Shown in pieces: positions 49,206-58,088 of a stretch of 64,000 nt of DNA. The first letter of the stretch is position 1. Every line of letters starts with the position of its first letter. The stretch is taken from contig JBCBKO010000005.1 of the NCBI GenBank assembly GCA_038521865.1, positions 124,001-188,000 of the forward strand. The letters are read 5' to 3'. Source of the stretch: CALBPI01 sp038521865. Lineage in GTDB: Bacteria; Pseudomonadota; Gammaproteobacteria; Steroidobacterales; Woeseiaceae. The position numbers were made by a program, and so were the translations under genes. Below the pieces are notes generated by a model that saw nothing but the letters and a program-made list of their open reading frames with translations, ran no database searches and had not been told where the DNA came from.

Positions 49206-49991
49206 ATGAAAAACGCACTCATCACCATCGCGGGAATCGCTCTTCTCTCTGCTGCATTGCCGGCAGAGGCGGATAGAAAACTGGATCGGAACCCGGATCC
49301 TACCCGCCGTCCCGCACAACCCGGACCGGTTCCGATAGATTTCGAGAAGCCTACTCTCATCATGGAAATGAACGATGGGATGGGTGCTGGGCCGATCATC
49401 TGGGTGGAGGAAGGCGTCATGCCAGAACCGGGTCTACCTGCTGACACGATCCCGAATCTAAATTCTCTTGGCTGCAACGGCACCTACGACGAGTCTGGCT
49501 GGAATCCAGGTTGGAACGACATCTACCCGGGTACCTACTTCTTCGACACCTTGATCCAGGACCAGACCTACTTCTTCCGTGAGCCCGGACTGGGCACCTC
49601 AAATCCCGGGCCTTACAGCTTCAGCGTGCGCGCTCAGGATGAGTACGGCATTGCAAAGATAAAGGTCAGCTTGGTAGAGCGCGACGTCCGCGCTAATCGT
49701 TGGTTCTATGTGCTCGACGACGGGCCCACTGAGTTTGTCGATGTCATGCAATCCGCAGCAGTTGCCACGCTTAACCCCATCTACCGAAACGGCGGAAAAT
49801 TCTCTCACTGGGAGAAGCAGTTGAGCTTTGAGCCAAACGTGCCGAGCTTCTTGAAAGGGGCCGAAGTCCACTTGGATTTCTCACTCACCGATTTTGGCTA
49901 CTACGGTCGCATCGATGTGGAGGTTGAAGATGGAGAAGGTAACGTGACCGAAGGTTCCGTCTACCTCGCCGATGATCGCCTCTGTAACTGA
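49206..49991 (+). CDS. Secreted protein of unknown function
   Basis: The product (261 aa) starts at ATG 49206 with GGAGAT nine bases upstream. A signal peptide ends near PAEADR. The mature part contains two Cys and a beta-rich, acidic sequence (DGMGAGPIIWVEEGVM; SFSVRAQDEYGIAKIKVSL; HLDFSLTDFGYYGRIDVEVED), resembling an Ig-like secreted domain. I do not recognise the family. A strong hairpin terminator follows. Confidence 0.6.
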   Translation: MKNALITIAGIALLSAALPAEADRKLDRNPDPTRRPAQPGPVPIDFEKPTLIMEMNDGMGAGPIIWVEEGVMPEPGLPADTIPNLNSLGCNGTYDESGWNPGWNDIYPGTYFFDTLIQDQTYFFREPGLGTSNPGPYSFSVRAQDEYGIAKIKVSLVERDVRANRWFYVLDDGPTEFVDVMQSAAVATLNPIYRNGGKFSHWEKQLSFEPNVPSFLKGAEVHLDFSLTDFGYYGRIDVEVEDGEGNVTEGSVYLADDRLCN

Positions 49992-50013
49992 CCTCCAATC
50001 CGCTAGACCGGCT

Positions 50014-50047
50014 GAAAGCCCTCGCAACCCAGGTTGCGGGGGCTTTC
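50014..50047 (+). terminator. Strong intrinsic terminator hairpin
   Basis: GAAAGCCCTCGCAACC (50014-50029) pairs with GGTTGCGGGGGCTTTC (50032-50047) with one G-U. It follows the stop codon at 49991 by 22 bp. The downstream T-tract is poor, so termination efficiency is uncertain. Confidence 0.75.
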
Positions 50048-50098
50048 GCGTTATACTCGGGGCATCGGTACGCAACTCAAATGAGCCTGGAGTACGTA

Positions 50099-50608
50099 AT
50101 GAAGATCAACCAAACCGTTAATACTGTTGGTGTCGCTCTGGCGCTGTTCACGATGCAAAGTGCGATTGCCGACCACGGTCACGAAGACGCAATCCGATTG
50201 TCTGAACCTGTGGAAGTGACCGACACCCACGAGACGTTTGGCAGCGTTTTGCCAGAGGTGGATTCCAAGTTGTCGTTGGGTGATGTGATGGCAGCGCCGG
50301 CTGATTTCGTCGACGCTGATGTGCAGATCACCACCAAGGTGAAGCAAGTCTGTCAGAAGAAAGGATGCTTCTTTGTAGCGCAGCAAGGCGAGCATCTCGT
50401 GAGAGTCTCGTTCAAGGACTACAGCTTCTTCGTCCCGACAGACATCAGCGGCAAGACGGTGACGCTGCACGGTCAGCTCGTGGCGCATGAAATGACCGAA
50501 GAACAGGCTGCACACTTTAACGCTGACGCTGGTGATTCCAACGCGTTTAAAGCAGGGCCACGTTACGAGATTGTTGCGGTTTCCGTGCGAGTGCCGCTCG
50601 ACAGCTAA
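50099..50608 (+). CDS. Periplasmic DUF4920-like protein
   Basis: The product (169 aa) starts at ATG 50099, with GGAG seven bases upstream; an earlier ATG at 50081 is less likely. A signal peptide ends near SAIADHGH. The core matches the DUF4920 family: VTTKVKQVCQKKGCFFV-like stretch (TKVKQVCQKKGCFFVAQQ), VRVSFKDYSFFVPTDISG and TLHGQLVAHEMTEEQAAHF. The CxxxxC pair may bind a metal. The function is unknown. It converges with the next gene. Confidence 0.78.
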   Translation: MKINQTVNTVGVALALFTMQSAIADHGHEDAIRLSEPVEVTDTHETFGSVLPEVDSKLSLGDVMAAPADFVDADVQITTKVKQVCQKKGCFFVAQQGEHLVRVSFKDYSFFVPTDISGKTVTLHGQLVAHEMTEEQAAHFNADAGDSNAFKAGPRYEIVAVSVRVPLDS

Positions 50609-52012
50609 CTACTGCAGCACGCCTAAAACTGTGATCGTAAAGCTTGGTGTCGCCGAACCGGCGCTTGGGTTCATCGCGCCTGTCGGTCTTAATCGAATAT
50701 GCGTAACCGCGGAATCGACCGGGCTGGTAGGCGCGTAAGTGAAGTCCACACCGTCGGTGGAAAATTCGACGCTGTCCGTAGTGCTTGCAGGTCCGCCGTA
50801 GGTAAAGCCGACGCCCGACGCGATCGAGCCGTCAGTAAACTCAAATACACCGGGACCACTCACTAACAACGAGACTTCATCCGGGAATGCATCGGTTAGC
50901 ACCAGTGTTGTGGGATCGACGCGCTGGCCGGGGTTTTCCACCCGAATGTCGTAACGGACGATGGTGCCAGGAATGAAGAACTCGGTATCGCTGCTCGCGT
51001 CGACGTTGACCGTCTTGGCGACGGTCAGATTCGTCACGCAACTCTCGGGTGGCGACTTGCTCACATTGGCAGTGAGATTCACGCATTGAGCACCACGGAT
51101 ATCGAAGTTGCTGCTGCTGAGGTCCTGCCAACTGCCACCGGGCGGTCTCGCCTGGAAGCCAACAGCACCATCGCAACATCCCTCAAAGCCGAGTGCTTCG
51201 TATCGATGCCAGCCTGGCGCGAGGTCGATGGTGCCTTCGAGTGTCTCACCGGTATTGGCATAGTTGCCGGACCACCAGAGATCATCGTTCCAATCCTCTT
51301 CGAGCGATTGCTCGCTGACGAACAGGTGGCCGCCGCGTCCAAAGTCGGCACCGTATCGGAAGCCCCAAGTACCGGCCGTCGACGGCGTGACGTTGATAAC
51401 TGCACTGATGCACCAGCCAAAGTCACCGCGGCTCCCACCGAGTGCCCGGTTGTTCAGACCTGTCACGGTCGTGCGTACGCGATCGTCAACATCCGATGTT
51501 GCTGCTGAGAATGCAGCCAGTGCAGAAGCCGGGCTTGTTGGGTCGGCCGATGAGACGCGGCTGCGGAGACGCACACCGGCATCCGGGAATACCGCAGGTG
51601 CGTTGTCTGCTGCACTGAGTGTTTCATCGCCGACATAAATGTAGATTAGCTCCGATGCGCCACTGGGAATTGATGGCAAACGTACATAAACCACTGCAGA
51701 CCTTGTGAGTGGTGACCATCCTGATACGACAAAGTCGATGGGCGTGCTGTCGTCTGATCGGAATACGCGTACGTCCTCGCCCGTACTTGAGAAGGTGTAC
51801 TCGGAAGGGAAGTCCGAGCTCTCCAGTTCGATACGGGTTTCCGAGTTGTGCACGCCCGTCGTTGCAGTGATGCTGACGGGAATACGGTGCCTGAGGCTAC
51901 AACTTTGCTGCGGCCACTGGGCGAAACTGACTGTTGGCGCTGCTACGCCGAACAATGATGCACATAGCACCGCCGCGGCTAACACTCGCCGTACTGGTTG
52001 TCTCCCTTTCAC
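50609..52012 (-). CDS. Secreted DUF2341-containing protein with CCxG motif
   Basis: The product (467 aa) has a signal peptide (VLAAAVLCASLFGVAAP) followed by a DUF2341-type domain (RIPVSITATTGVHNSETRI... YVRLPSIPSGASELIYIYVG), a lectin-like middle region with the CCDGAVGF motif, and a C-terminal DUF11-like repeat (NPGQRVDPTTLVLTDAFPDEV). GTG 52012 is used as start; GTG 52060 would abut the divergent cupin ATG. It probably acts at the cell surface. Confidence 0.65.
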   Translation of the reverse strand: MKGRQPVRRVLAAAVLCASLFGVAAPTVSFAQWPQQSCSLRHRIPVSITATTGVHNSETRIELESSDFPSEYTFSSTGEDVRVFRSDDSTPIDFVVSGWSPLTRSAVVYVRLPSIPSGASELIYIYVGDETLSAADNAPAVFPDAGVRLRSRVSSADPTSPASALAAFSAATSDVDDRVRTTVTGLNNRALGGSRGDFGWCISAVINVTPSTAGTWGFRYGADFGRGGHLFVSEQSLEEDWNDDLWWSGNYANTGETLEGTIDLAPGWHRYEALGFEGCCDGAVGFQARPPGGSWQDLSSSNFDIRGAQCVNLTANVSKSPPESCVTNLTVAKTVNVDASSDTEFFIPGTIVRYDIRVENPGQRVDPTTLVLTDAFPDEVSLLVSGPGVFEFTDGSIASGVGFTYGGPASTTDSVEFSTDGVDFTYAPTSPVDSAVTHIRLRPTGAMNPSAGSATPSFTITVLGVLQ

Positions 52013-52060
52013 GACGCGTACTATACCCGTAGTTCGGTTCTGAGATCGGGAGTAGCTCAC

Positions 52061-52479
52061 ATGAATGTCTTGTGGAGAGCGCTGCTAACGGGCGGCGTTG
52101 CGTTGGTGTCACTTCAGGTGGCTATCGGTGACTCCGTGGAAGTGGTCAAGCTTGAGGATCAGCCGTGGTACGAGGCTGAAGACAAAGCGGTCGCGCGGGA
52201 GATCATCAGTCCGCGAAACTCTTCGGTCGAGTGGATGCGCCCCACCATCATGTGATGGAGGAGGTCTACCATGTCGTGTCCGGAACCGGCTTGATGATGG
52301 TCGAAGATGAACTTCAGCAATTGGTGCCGGGCGATACCGTCGTGATCGCGGCCGATGAGTGGCACAACATCAAGAACAACGGAGACGAAGAACTACTGTT
52401 GGTCGTGACTTGTGTTCCTGCGTGGGCCCCGGAGCACCTTAAGTTCGAGCGCATCGTTACCGCAGAGGATTCAGAGTGA
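52061..52479 (+). pseudogene. Cupin-domain secreted protein, apparently frameshifted
   Basis: A first frame starts at ATG 52061 (GGGAG nine bases upstream) with a signal peptide, and ends at TGA 52253-52255 after REIISPRNSSVEWMRPTIM. A second frame continues with the cupin core (APHHHVMEEVYHVVSGTG; LVPGDTVVIAADEWHNI) to 52479. The frames join if about five bases near 52228 (gagtg) are removed, giving ...SVDAPHHH. It looks like a recent frameshift, or a sequencing error. The second part alone (GTG 52231) lacks a signal peptide. Confidence 0.7.
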
Positions 52480-52491
52480 CGCGCAGCCCAA

Positions 52492-53055
52492 TTACTCGTC
52501 CTCGTCCATCAGCCTCTTGAGCCAAATTCGCGCGAGCTTGAACTCGCGGCGAACGGTAGACTCTGATGCGTCGAGGACGCGGCCGATCTCTGGTTGCGTC
52601 AGCCCGCCGAAGTAGTGTAGTTCGAGGACGTTGGCTTTGCGCTCGTCCATGGCTGCCAGTTGTGTGAGCGCCTCGTCCAGAGCGAGCACATCGTCCTCTG
52701 CCTCATCCGCAGCGAGCAACGCTTCAGTGAGGGTCACTCGTAGTGCATCACCGCCGCGTTTTTGTGCGGCACGGCTGTTGGCATGATTCACCAACAAGCG
52801 CCGCATCATACGCGCAGCCAGCGCAAAGAAGTGGGCGCGGTTTTCCCATTCAACGTCGACGCCAACAAGTTTTTCGTAGGCCTCGTGCACGAGTGCCGTG
52901 GGCTGTAGGGTTTGCCGGGAGCGCTCGCGACGGAAGACGTTCTCTGCGATGCGCTTGAGCTCATCGTAGATCATCGGTGTCACTGTATCGCGTGCATTCT
53001 CATCGCCGTCCGACCAGCGATTAAGCAACTGTGTAATGTCTTCCCCCGTGGACAT
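52492..53055 (-). CDS. ECF-type RNA polymerase sigma factor (second copy)
   Basis: The product (187 aa) begins MSTGEDITQLLNRWSDGD and aligns along its length with the sigma factor at 10095: LQPTALVHEAYEKL, WENRAHFFALAARMMRRLL and LELHYFGGLTQPEIGRVL, then the recognition helix ASESTVRREFKLARIWLK. It lies 69 bp downstream of the kinase gene on the same strand, the opposite gene order from the first locus. It is probably activated or restrained by that kinase. Confidence 0.9.
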   Translation of the reverse strand: MSTGEDITQLLNRWSDGDENARDTVTPMIYDELKRIAENVFRRERSRQTLQPTALVHEAYEKLVGVDVEWENRAHFFALAARMMRRLLVNHANSRAAQKRGGDALRVTLTEALLAADEAEDDVLALDEALTQLAAMDERKANVLELHYFGGLTQPEIGRVLDASESTVRREFKLARIWLKRLMDEDE

Positions 53056-53124
53056 GTGGCAAATCGTAGCAAACCCTGTCAACGAAGTTCGCTGACAGGG
53101 TCGTCACTTTGCACCGCCGATCAC

Positions 53125-55932
53125 TCAGGAGTCGGTGCCGCGCTCCTCGAGTGATGCGAGCCAATCGTTCATGATTGCCTCGCGCTGTGCCGTGGCACTC
53201 GCTCGTACCTGCTCGGCGCGGCCAGGGTCGCCCGCGCCTTCAATGGCATCGGCGATGAGAAGTCTACGGTCCAGATTGTCCAGGTGGTTGCGCCCGATCG
53301 ATGCTTCGGTCATGTCGATAGATTGTGCTAACAGATCACTGGCGACTGCGTAATCGCCCTCGGCAAGCGCAACCCGAGCAAGTCCGGTCAGCGCTTGTGC
53401 TGCTGTCGGGTGGGTACTCTGTCCTTTCTTTTCAAGAATCGCGAGCGCTGCGTCGAACTCGGTACGGGCATCGGTAAGTCTGCCTTGCCGGAAAAGAACA
53501 TCGGCCAAGTCGATACGCGCGAGTTGTGTGAATGTGTTGTCAACGCCAATCGTATTCTCGCGAATACGAAGACCTTCTTTCATTAACTCCTCAGCGGTTG
53601 CGAGATCACCGCGATCACGCGCGACCTTGCCCAGCCCGACGAGCGTGACACTCCGGTCGAAGTGGCCTTCCGGTTTCTCGTTGGTCTCGTAGATCGACAT
53701 CGCACGCGTCAGCGCTGCATCTGCGAGTTCGGTCGCGCCAATGTTCGCGAGCATGTCGCCATGTCCGTTGAGCCAGTAGGCGACCGTATCGTGGGTGTCG
53801 CCGCTTCGCTCGCTTTGGAGCTCGACGAGCTCGATGAATCGACGGTGTGACTTGGCGAAATCGCCGAGCTTTCCGGTGACGTGCGCCATGCCGTAGAGGA
53901 CGAGTGGTAGTTGCGCAGATTTACCTTCGCTGACGGTGTACCAAATATCGTAAGCCCGCTCGTAATGCTCTATGGCTTCGCGGTACCGACCTAAGTCGGT
54001 CAAAATAATGCCAATTCCGTAGAGCGATCCCGCGTTTCTTGGGTCGTTAGGTCCAAACTCTTCCGTCGTTAGCTCCAGGGCTCGTGACTCGTACTCAATC
54101 GCTTTTTGGGCCTGACCGGTAATTTGGTAGTACGTTGATAGAGTCGTGAATGGACAGTGGAGTTGGTAGTCGTTGGCGGGGAGTAATTCCTCATAAATGC
54201 TCAATGCTTTCAGAGCGCTCTCGAGCGTCATGTCGTAATAGCCCGCCCGGTAGCTCATGTAGCCTCTCGTACAGGCGGTACCCGCAACCTCAAGCGAACG
54301 AGCACCGAATTCGGCTGAGAAAAGGGCGTCGGCACGATCGAGCAAAGCCAGTCCGTCGTCGTACCGTCCCTGTAGTTGGCGGACTCTGGCTAGCGCGCCG
54401 ACAGCTTTGCCGAGATCTCCGTTTTCGCCAGCTGCCTCGAATAGCGGTATGGCCTGGTTGAGGAGTTCCTCCGACTTCTCGCTTTCACCGACGTAGTTGA
54501 ACACCGTCGCGATGGTGCTTAGGAGCCTTGCGCGAACGATCGGATCCAGCGATTCCTTAGCCTGAACTTGTTCTGCACCGACGTTAACCAATTCGGCAAC
54601 TGTCAGTCCGTCACGACTACGCCGGTACGGATTGGCATCCACAAATAGATCGGTCAGAAAATCTGCCGTTTGTTGCGCGACTGCGCGTTCGGTCTCCAGG
54701 CGTTTGGTGTAAAACGTGGTCAGGCCGATGGCAGAGACGACGAGCAAACTGGCCAGTGCGACGGGCAGTCGGTTACGTGCGACGAATTTGCGCGCACGAT
54801 AAGCGAGCGTGTCACGCCGCGCACGAATGGGCATTTGATCGAGGTAGCGCTGCAGGTCGTCGGCCAATGCTTCGATGGTTGCATAGCGTCGCTCAGGTTC
54901 TTTGCGCAGTGCCTTTAGCAAAATAGTGTCGAGATCACCACGAAGTGCGCGTCTTTGACGCTGCGCCCATTGCGCCGACGCGGTGCCGTCAGCTCGTGTG
55001 ACTGCACTGCTCGGTAGTTCGGCCGGTGACGAGATGATCGCGCTCTCGACATCGCGTGGATGATCGCTGGTCGGCGAATAGGGCAAGCGCCCCGTGAGCA
55101 GTCGATACAAGAGTAAGCCGACGCCATACACGTCGGCGGCTGTGCTCACCGGTTGGTTTCCCAACTGCTCGGGACTTGCGTAGAGCGGCGTTACCGCACG
55201 CCATTCCGGTCGGGTCTGTTTGCCGCCAGTGCCATCCGGCTCCAACAGCTTGGCGATCCCAAAGTCGAGCAAGCGTGGCGTACCGTTTTTGTCGACGAGG
55301 ATATTGCTGGGCTTGATGTCGCGGTGGATGACGAGTTGGTTGTGAGCGTACTGCAGCGCGCCGCAGACATCGATGACCAGCTGAATTATGCGCTCGTTAT
55401 CGACCGCCTCGCGCTTGCAGTAGTCGGCGATGCTCTCCCCGTCGACGTACTCCATGACGATGTAGGGCAGCCCTTCGTCGGTCATACCGCCATCAATCAA
55501 ACCGGCGATATTGGGATGGTTAAGTGCAGCCAGGATACGTCGTTCGGCGACGAATCGTGCGGTAGCCACTTCATCCAGTTGGTGACTATGCATCACCTTG
55601 ACGGCGACGCGTTGTTCGAAATCTGAACCCTCACGCTCACCCGCGTAAACCACGCCCATACCGCCCTCTGCGATACGGTCCGTGATGCGGTAGGAGCCGA
55701 TCGCATTGCCGATCAGCGTGTCGGTCGCACGTGCCGAGGCGCTCGCGATCGACGCGTGAAGATCACCGGTCGCTTCGGCGTCATATTTCAGCAGCTCACG
55801 CAGTTCTGCTTCGAGCGACGCATCACCGTCGCTTGCCTGTTCGATCCAGGCCTCTCGATGCTCTGTTGGTTGTTCCAACGCTTCGGCGAGCAGATCATTG
55901 AGCAGCCGCCATCTTTTTTCGTCACGAGCCAT
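53125..55932 (-). CDS. Transmembrane Ser/Thr protein kinase with TPR domain (second copy)
   Basis: The product (935 aa) is of the same length and layout as the kinase at 10678. The kinase domain has AEGGMGVVY (89-96), Lys112, HRDIKPSN at 203-210 and DFG at 223-225. A membrane helix follows at about 388-408, then TPR repeats to the end. GAGGGGG precedes the ATG at 55932. It is preceded on the same strand by a poly-glycine lipoprotein and followed by an ECF sigma factor, forming a module parallel to 7.6-13.5 kb. Confidence 0.92.
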   Translation of the reverse strand: MARDEKRWRLLNDLLAEALEQPTEHREAWIEQASDGDASLEAELRELLKYDAEATGDLHASIASASARATDTLIGNAIGSYRITDRIAEGGMGVVYAGEREGSDFEQRVAVKVMHSHQLDEVATARFVAERRILAALNHPNIAGLIDGGMTDEGLPYIVMEYVDGESIADYCKREAVDNERIIQLVIDVCGALQYAHNQLVIHRDIKPSNILVDKNGTPRLLDFGIAKLLEPDGTGGKQTRPEWRAVTPLYASPEQLGNQPVSTAADVYGVGLLLYRLLTGRLPYSPTSDHPRDVESAIISSPAELPSSAVTRADGTASAQWAQRQRRALRGDLDTILLKALRKEPERRYATIEALADDLQRYLDQMPIRARRDTLAYRARKFVARNRLPVALASLLVVSAIGLTTFYTKRLETERAVAQQTADFLTDLFVDANPYRRSRDGLTVAELVNVGAEQVQAKESLDPIVRARLLSTIATVFNYVGESEKSEELLNQAIPLFEAAGENGDLGKAVGALARVRQLQGRYDDGLALLDRADALFSAEFGARSLEVAGTACTRGYMSYRAGYYDMTLESALKALSIYEELLPANDYQLHCPFTTLSTYYQITGQAQKAIEYESRALELTTEEFGPNDPRNAGSLYGIGIILTDLGRYREAIEHYERAYDIWYTVSEGKSAQLPLVLYGMAHVTGKLGDFAKSHRRFIELVELQSERSGDTHDTVAYWLNGHGDMLANIGATELADAALTRAMSIYETNEKPEGHFDRSVTLVGLGKVARDRGDLATAEELMKEGLRIRENTIGVDNTFTQLARIDLADVLFRQGRLTDARTEFDAALAILEKKGQSTHPTAAQALTGLARVALAEGDYAVASDLLAQSIDMTEASIGRNHLDNLDRRLLIADAIEGAGDPGRAEQVRASATAQREAIMNDWLASLEERGTDS

Positions 55933-56019
55933 CGGTGTCCCCCTCTTGCCGCTATTGTGCTTGAACGGCCGACCCTTTGCCCGGGTCGGCCATTCCGTAT
56001 GGTCAATGTCGAGGAGTGA

Positions 56020-58011
56020 CTACGGCAGATTGGTCGGCATCGCGACGCCAGTACCGGTCGACGGCGCACCATCCACACCGGGTGCACCGATGGTGAACGT
56101 GTTGTTCGATTGGGTGATCGCAATTCCGTCGCTAGTGTCGGCATCGAAAATGCCCACGCTCCAGCCACCTTGGCCAGCGCTATTGGCGTCAGTCGTGACC
56201 CTTGCCGCGCCTCCGGTGCCGCCGTCGCCGGTGGTAATGGTGTTGCCGCGGACGTCGCCGCCCGCGTCGCGACCGAAGAAGATGCCATACGATGGACCAC
56301 CACCGCCGCTGCCGCCAAACCCGCCAGGACCGCCGGCACCGCCGGCACCGCCATTGCCGCCTCGGCCGCCGTCGTTGTCACCTAGACCGTTGGTGCCAGC
56401 GACACCTGCACCGCCGGCACCGCCGTCACCACCGGCTGCTCCGAGGCCACCGCGTCCGCCTGTGCCGCCATTGCCGGTCGTAATTGTGTTGTTGACGATT
56501 TCACTGGTGGTGACCAGGCCGAAGTGGATTCCGATGGATGGATTGCCCTGAACCCCACCAAAACCACCTTCGCCGCCGTCGCCACCTTCACCGCCGCCGC
56601 CACCAGCACCGCCATTGACTCCGGCAGCGCCAGCGCCGCCGCCGCCGCCGCCACCGCCGCCGCCGCCGGCCCAGCCATCGCTACCCAGTCCACCGATTGA
56701 CTTGGCGAATTCTCCACCCTGTTCGATGTCGCCACGGCCGTTGCCACCATTTCCCGATGGTCCTCGCGGTCCGTTTTCACCGTTGGCACCATTGCCGGCA
56801 TTGCGACTGCCTAGTGAGTCGGAGCCCAGTACGCCCCCAGAACCGCCCCGGACCACCACCGGAGAGCTTCGCCCGGAGCCACGCGATCCACCGTCGCCGG
56901 GTTCAAAAGAAGTGGTGCCTGCGTCACCACCGCGGCCACCGTTCCAGCCTCCGCCGGTGGAGGCGCCGGGCGCGCCGCCCGTTTGGTTGTCGCCGACTCT
57001 CGCATCAACGCCAGGTACGCCATCGCGACCCACACCGGTCACACGACCGCCGCGGTCCTGAGCGTCACCTGCATCGCCCACGACGATAGTGGTATTGCGC
57101 ACTGCCGCTGTGGTCGCTCGCGTCACGTAAATTCCTGAGGCTAATGCAAGTGATGAGGTGTTCATGCGTGCATCGGCGCTGTCGACCACAATGCTCGAGT
57201 CTTCGACAATATAGCGCTCCGTACTGCCGACACTGAGAATGCCGTGAAGGGTCGCGGAGCTTACGCCAACATCTGTAGCTTCAATATCGAGGTCAAGGCC
57301 AGAGATTACAGTCGGTGCATTTCCAAAGAAGTGGTGGATCCCAATACCCACAGAGTCGATTGGCGTCTTGTTCAACTCTACATCTCGCACCCAGTCGGCA
57401 CCGTAAGCGCCGTATACGCTTTGTCCGTGAGTCAAGACGATCCGCGATCCTCCATCTGCGTTGATTCGGTACCGCGCGCCAGACGCGGGTGTACGAACGT
57501 AGAAATCCGATTCGTCTGCTGCGCTCTCCATGGCTGCTCGCAAGTCGCTAAAAGGGTTGTCGATCGAACCATCCGGTGTGCCGCCAGCGTCTGCATCGAC
57601 AAACACAGCGGTATTGACGTCTTCAACGATGATCACATAAACCACTTCGGTGTCGGATTGGCCACCGGCGCTTGCGGTTACCGAGAACTCGAGCGTATCG
57701 ACGTCCGAATTGGCGGTGAAGCTCGCATCTGCCGTGTTGAATCCGCTGGAATTGGAAACCGACGCGCCGCTGTTCTGTGTCCAGCGGTAGCTGATCGTGT
57801 CACCATCCGGATCGGTCGCCGATGCACTCAGCGTAACGGCGTCACCCGCGCTCACGATGACTTGTCGTGTGGTCGAAACTGTCGGCGGATTGCCCGCGAC
57901 CGGGGCGTTGCCGCCACCACCGCCGCCGCCTCCGCCACAGGCGGTCAGTAGCGCTGCCCCAAGAATGCTCAGCGCGGGTCGCAGCGCCGGGTTGGTTTTC
58001 GTTATTGTCAT
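56020..58011 (-). CDS. Glycine-rich surface lipoprotein with poly-Gly linker
   Basis: The product (663 aa) starts at ATG 58011 with GGGAGG upstream. A signal peptide ends at lipobox Cys25 (LLTAC), followed by nine Gly. A PKD/cadherin-like domain follows (SASATDPDGDTISYRW, about 50-135), then a region resembling a right-handed beta-helix. Residues about 310-600 are extremely Gly-rich (GGAGG/GGDGG units), similar in composition to PE-PGRS proteins. It likely forms an extended surface fibre. It is upstream of the kinase and sigma genes on the same strand and shares the poly-Gly anchor with the 7622 lipoprotein. Confidence 0.75.
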   Translation of the reverse strand: MTITKTNPALRPALSILGAALLTACGGGGGGGGGNAPVAGNPPTVSTTRQVIVSAGDAVTLSASATDPDGDTISYRWTQNSGASVSNSSGFNTADASFTANSDVDTLEFSVTASAGGQSDTEVVYVIIVEDVNTAVFVDADAGGTPDGSIDNPFSDLRAAMESAADESDFYVRTPASGARYRINADGGSRIVLTHGQSVYGAYGADWVRDVELNKTPIDSVGIGIHHFFGNAPTVISGLDLDIEATDVGVSSATLHGILSVGSTERYIVEDSSIVVDSADARMNTSSLALASGIYVTRATTAAVRNTTIVVGDAGDAQDRGGRVTGVGRDGVPGVDARVGDNQTGGAPGASTGGGWNGGRGGDAGTTSFEPGDGGSRGSGRSSPVVVRGGSGGVLGSDSLGSRNAGNGANGENGPRGPSGNGGNGRGDIEQGGEFAKSIGGLGSDGWAGGGGGGGGGGGAGAAGVNGGAGGGGGEGGDGGEGGFGGVQGNPSIGIHFGLVTTSEIVNNTITTGNGGTGGRGGLGAAGGDGGAGGAGVAGTNGLGDNDGGRGGNGGAGGAGGPGGFGGSGGGGPSYGIFFGRDAGGDVRGNTITTGDGGTGGAARVTTDANSAGQGGWSVGIFDADTSDGIAITQSNNTFTIGAPGVDGAPSTGTGVAMPTNLP

Positions 58012-58088
58012 GATGGCCTCCCAATCTATGTGCCTCATAGGGGGAAGCAGCAACCGGCAAAAAAACCGGTCACGTTCATCAGAGCTTT

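Noticed and set aside
55898..57061. Pro-rich plus-strand frames of 148-217 codons
   Set aside because: They are mirror images of the Gly-rich coding tract on the minus strand (GGC becomes GCC/CCG) and have no start signals or family match.
56180..57090. Tandem-repeat or CRISPR-like array
   Set aside because: The repetition is codon-level Gly-rich coding sequence without fixed repeat-spacer length.
58040..58070. Intrinsic terminator between hydrolase and lipoprotein genes
   Set aside because: The ACCGG/CCGGT arms enclose the T-tract instead of preceding it, so it is not a proper terminator hairpin.
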